Shown here piece by piece: positions 62,863 through 64,000 of a stretch of DNA of 64,000 nt. The translations under genes and the position numbers were made by a program. The notes under the pieces were generated by a model that made no database searches, was not told the origin of the DNA, and worked only from the letters and a program-made list of their open reading frames with translations. The DNA is from Streptomyces sp. NBC_01260. GTDB taxonomy: Bacteria; Actinomycetota; Actinomycetes; Streptomycetales; Streptomycetaceae. The stretch covers positions 186,001 to 250,000 of the forward strand of contig NZ_CP108464.1 of the NCBI RefSeq assembly GCF_036226405.1, in the 5' to 3' direction. Each line of letters starts with the position of its first letter. The stretch's first letter is position 1.

Positions 62863-63068
62863 GCAAGCTACGCGTGAGGGAACGGCCGCAGAAGACGGTG
62901 GGCGGCAGCGTGGATCGCGGCTGCCGGCGGACTGTCTGCGGCCGGGGGTCATGAACGACGGCGTCACGGGTTCGCCACCGCCGCCCAATTGAACCCGGTT
63001 AGTTCGCCGAAGCGGGCACCCGGAAGGGCCTCCTCTTGACGTGCGGCTCTGCCGGCTGTGCGCAGTCT

Positions 63069-64000
63069 TCAGTCCTGGGTGAGGACGTTCAGTTCCGCCG
63101 CTCCCGCCCACGGCTGACCGTTGACGGAGCTGAGGGCGACGAGCTTGATGAAGCCGCCGGTGCGTCCGCCGAGCGGGACGATCTGCTCGTCGGCACTGTC
63201 GGGCCAGGTGCCCTTGGCGACCGGCGCGCCCCAGTTCTGGCCGTCGGCCGAGACGTAGACCTCGTATCCCTTGATCCGGTCGTTGGTGTGATTCTGGCGC
63301 GGCAGGTACCTGAAATCCTTCAGTCGGTGGGCGCCGCCGAGGTCGAGTGTGATGTGGTGCGGGTAGTCCGGGGACGAGGCCGACCAGCCGGTGCCCCACC
63401 AGGTGGCGGGGTCGCCGTCGAGGGCGTTGACGGCGGGAGTGTCCTCACCCTCGGTCTCCTGGCTGTCGACATCCACGATCTTGATGCGGTCTTGGGGCAG
63501 GTAGTCGGGCGGGACCGTACTGACCTCGACGGCGGCCGCGGTCGAGGTCTTCTTCTCACCCGCGGTGTATGACGCCCGGGCGTTCAGGGTGAATGTGCCG
63601 GCGGGGATGCCGGCCTTCGGGGTGACCTTCCAGGTCACCTTGGCAGTGGCGCCGGGGGCGACGGAGTCGAGCGTGGCGGAGGTCTCGGGCCGGGCGGTCC
63701 AGCCGTCGGGGACGGTCAGTCCGGTCTCGACGGCGGTGGCCGGCGTCGTCTCGCCGTTGGTGAAGGCCACGTCGACGCTGTTGGCGGCGCCGGGCACGAG
63801 CTTGCCGGACTTGGGGTGGACGGCGAGCGTTGCGCAGGAGGTGAGGTCGTCCGTCTCGCCCAGATCGGTCACGGTGAAGTCGTCCATCACAAAGTCGGCT
63901 TGGTCGGGGGCGCTTCCGACCTTGCGGATGCCGATGTAGTAGTCGCCGCAGTCTCCTGCGGTGAACTCGTGGTTGTAGCGGGCCGTGGTCCGCTGCTGCC
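63069..64000 (-). CDS. Large secreted modular protein, C-terminal part (NEW3 and F5/8-C domains), partial
   Basis: The frame runs from the stop at 63069 to the right edge without a break and continues outside. From the N-terminal side it shows GDYYIGIRKVGSAPDQADFV (a galactose-binding-like module), a NPCBM-associated NEW3 domain (SGKLVPGAANSVDVAFTN, then PDGWTARPE and AGTFTLNARASYTAG), and a discoidin F5/8-C domain (VNALDGDPATWWGTGWS, then KDFRYLPRQNHTNDRIKGY). This pattern ends many glycoside hydrolases, for example endo-alpha-N-acetylgalactosaminidases; the catalytic part is outside the window. A GTG at 63890 is internal, not the start. Confidence 0.8.
   Translation of the reverse strand, partial: QQRTTARYNHEFTAGDCGDYYIGIRKVGSAPDQADFVMDDFTVTDLGETDDLTSCATLAVHPKSGKLVPGAANSVDVAFTNGETTPATAVETGLTVPDGWTARPETSATLDSVAPGATAKVTWKVTPKAGIPAGTFTLNARASYTAGEKKTSTAAAVEVSTVPPDYLPQDRIKIVDVDSQETEGEDTPAVNALDGDPATWWGTGWSASSPDYPHHITLDLGGAHRLKDFRYLPRQNHTNDRIKGYEVYVSADGQNWGAPVAKGTWPDSADEQIVPLGGRTGGFIKLVALSSVNGQPWAGAAELNVLTQD

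Noticed and set aside
62863..63068. Open frames on the minus strand after the metalloprotease gene
   Set aside because: They are continuations of shadow frames of the neighbouring secreted protein gene with no support of their own.
1..64000. CRISPR arrays, tRNA and rRNA genes
   Set aside because: No regularly spaced direct repeats of CRISPR type and no cloverleaf or rRNA sequence were found by reading both strands, though short RNAs could be missed.

Overview
The window looks like high-GC actinomycete DNA, most likely Streptomyces. The support is GTG/TTG starts with GGAGG-type ribosome sites, Tat-exported enzymes, a SpoIIE-type phosphatase fused to an anti-sigma kinase, and many families typical of the genus. 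The density of insertion sequences, gene stumps and secreted sugar-degrading enzymes suggests an accessory region, perhaps a chromosome arm. I saw no rRNA, tRNA or CRISPR array.

Left block (1-6.5 kb, all on the minus strand): a compact set reading leftward. It has a CapK/PaaK-type adenylate-forming enzyme, a very small gene for a 20-residue peptide with a near-perfect ribosome site and a hairpin behind it, a three-gene ABC-2 exporter, a three-domain GmhA-HldE fusion, and a GmhB-type phosphatase cut by the window edge. The last two would supply ADP-heptose in an organism that has no LPS. I read this as a candidate, apparently undescribed, peptide or glycoconjugate system; it is the most interesting part of the window.

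Insertion-sequence block (6.6-23 kb): remnants and complete elements of the IS5 (two types), IS3, ISAzo13, IS1380, IS630 and IS701 families, several with target duplications visible. Between them lie a divergent merR-merB mercury pair, a CDP-diacylglycerol pyrophosphatase-like gene, decayed HNH, DNA ligase, SDR and MOSC genes, and an eCIS-core (DUF4157) metallopeptidase-domain protein with a transglutaminase-like C-terminal half.

Carbohydrate block (23-36.6 kb): an FG-GAP secreted protein, then a minus-strand locus with two paralogous Tat-exported beta-propeller proteins, a ThuA-like protein, a 2-hydroxyacid dehydrogenase, a CUT1 sugar ABC transporter, a DeoR/LacI chimeric regulator with a nearby operator-like dyad, and a heparin-lyase-like polysaccharide lyase. 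It resembles a polysaccharide uptake and oxidation locus.

Signalling and phosphonate block (36.9-50.5 kb): decayed FAD oxidoreductase, ABC permease and MFS genes surround an intact SpoIIE phosphatase/kinase. Then comes a phosphonate locus: phosphonoacetate hydrolase, phnE-phnC-phnD, a PhoD phosphatase with an extra N-terminal domain, a phosphonate-type alcohol dehydrogenase and a divergent GntR regulator. Four copies of a TGTATNGACA-like box lie in front of these genes.

Right block (50.5-64 kb): stumps of pirin, integrase, IS110, pectate-lyase-like and sugar-permease genes, then a GH95 fucosidase split by two discoidin-like inserts, a TIM-barrel-like enzyme I could not place, a parallel beta-helix protein, a metalloprotease gene with an in-frame amber codon, and the 3' end of a large secreted modular protein running off the window.
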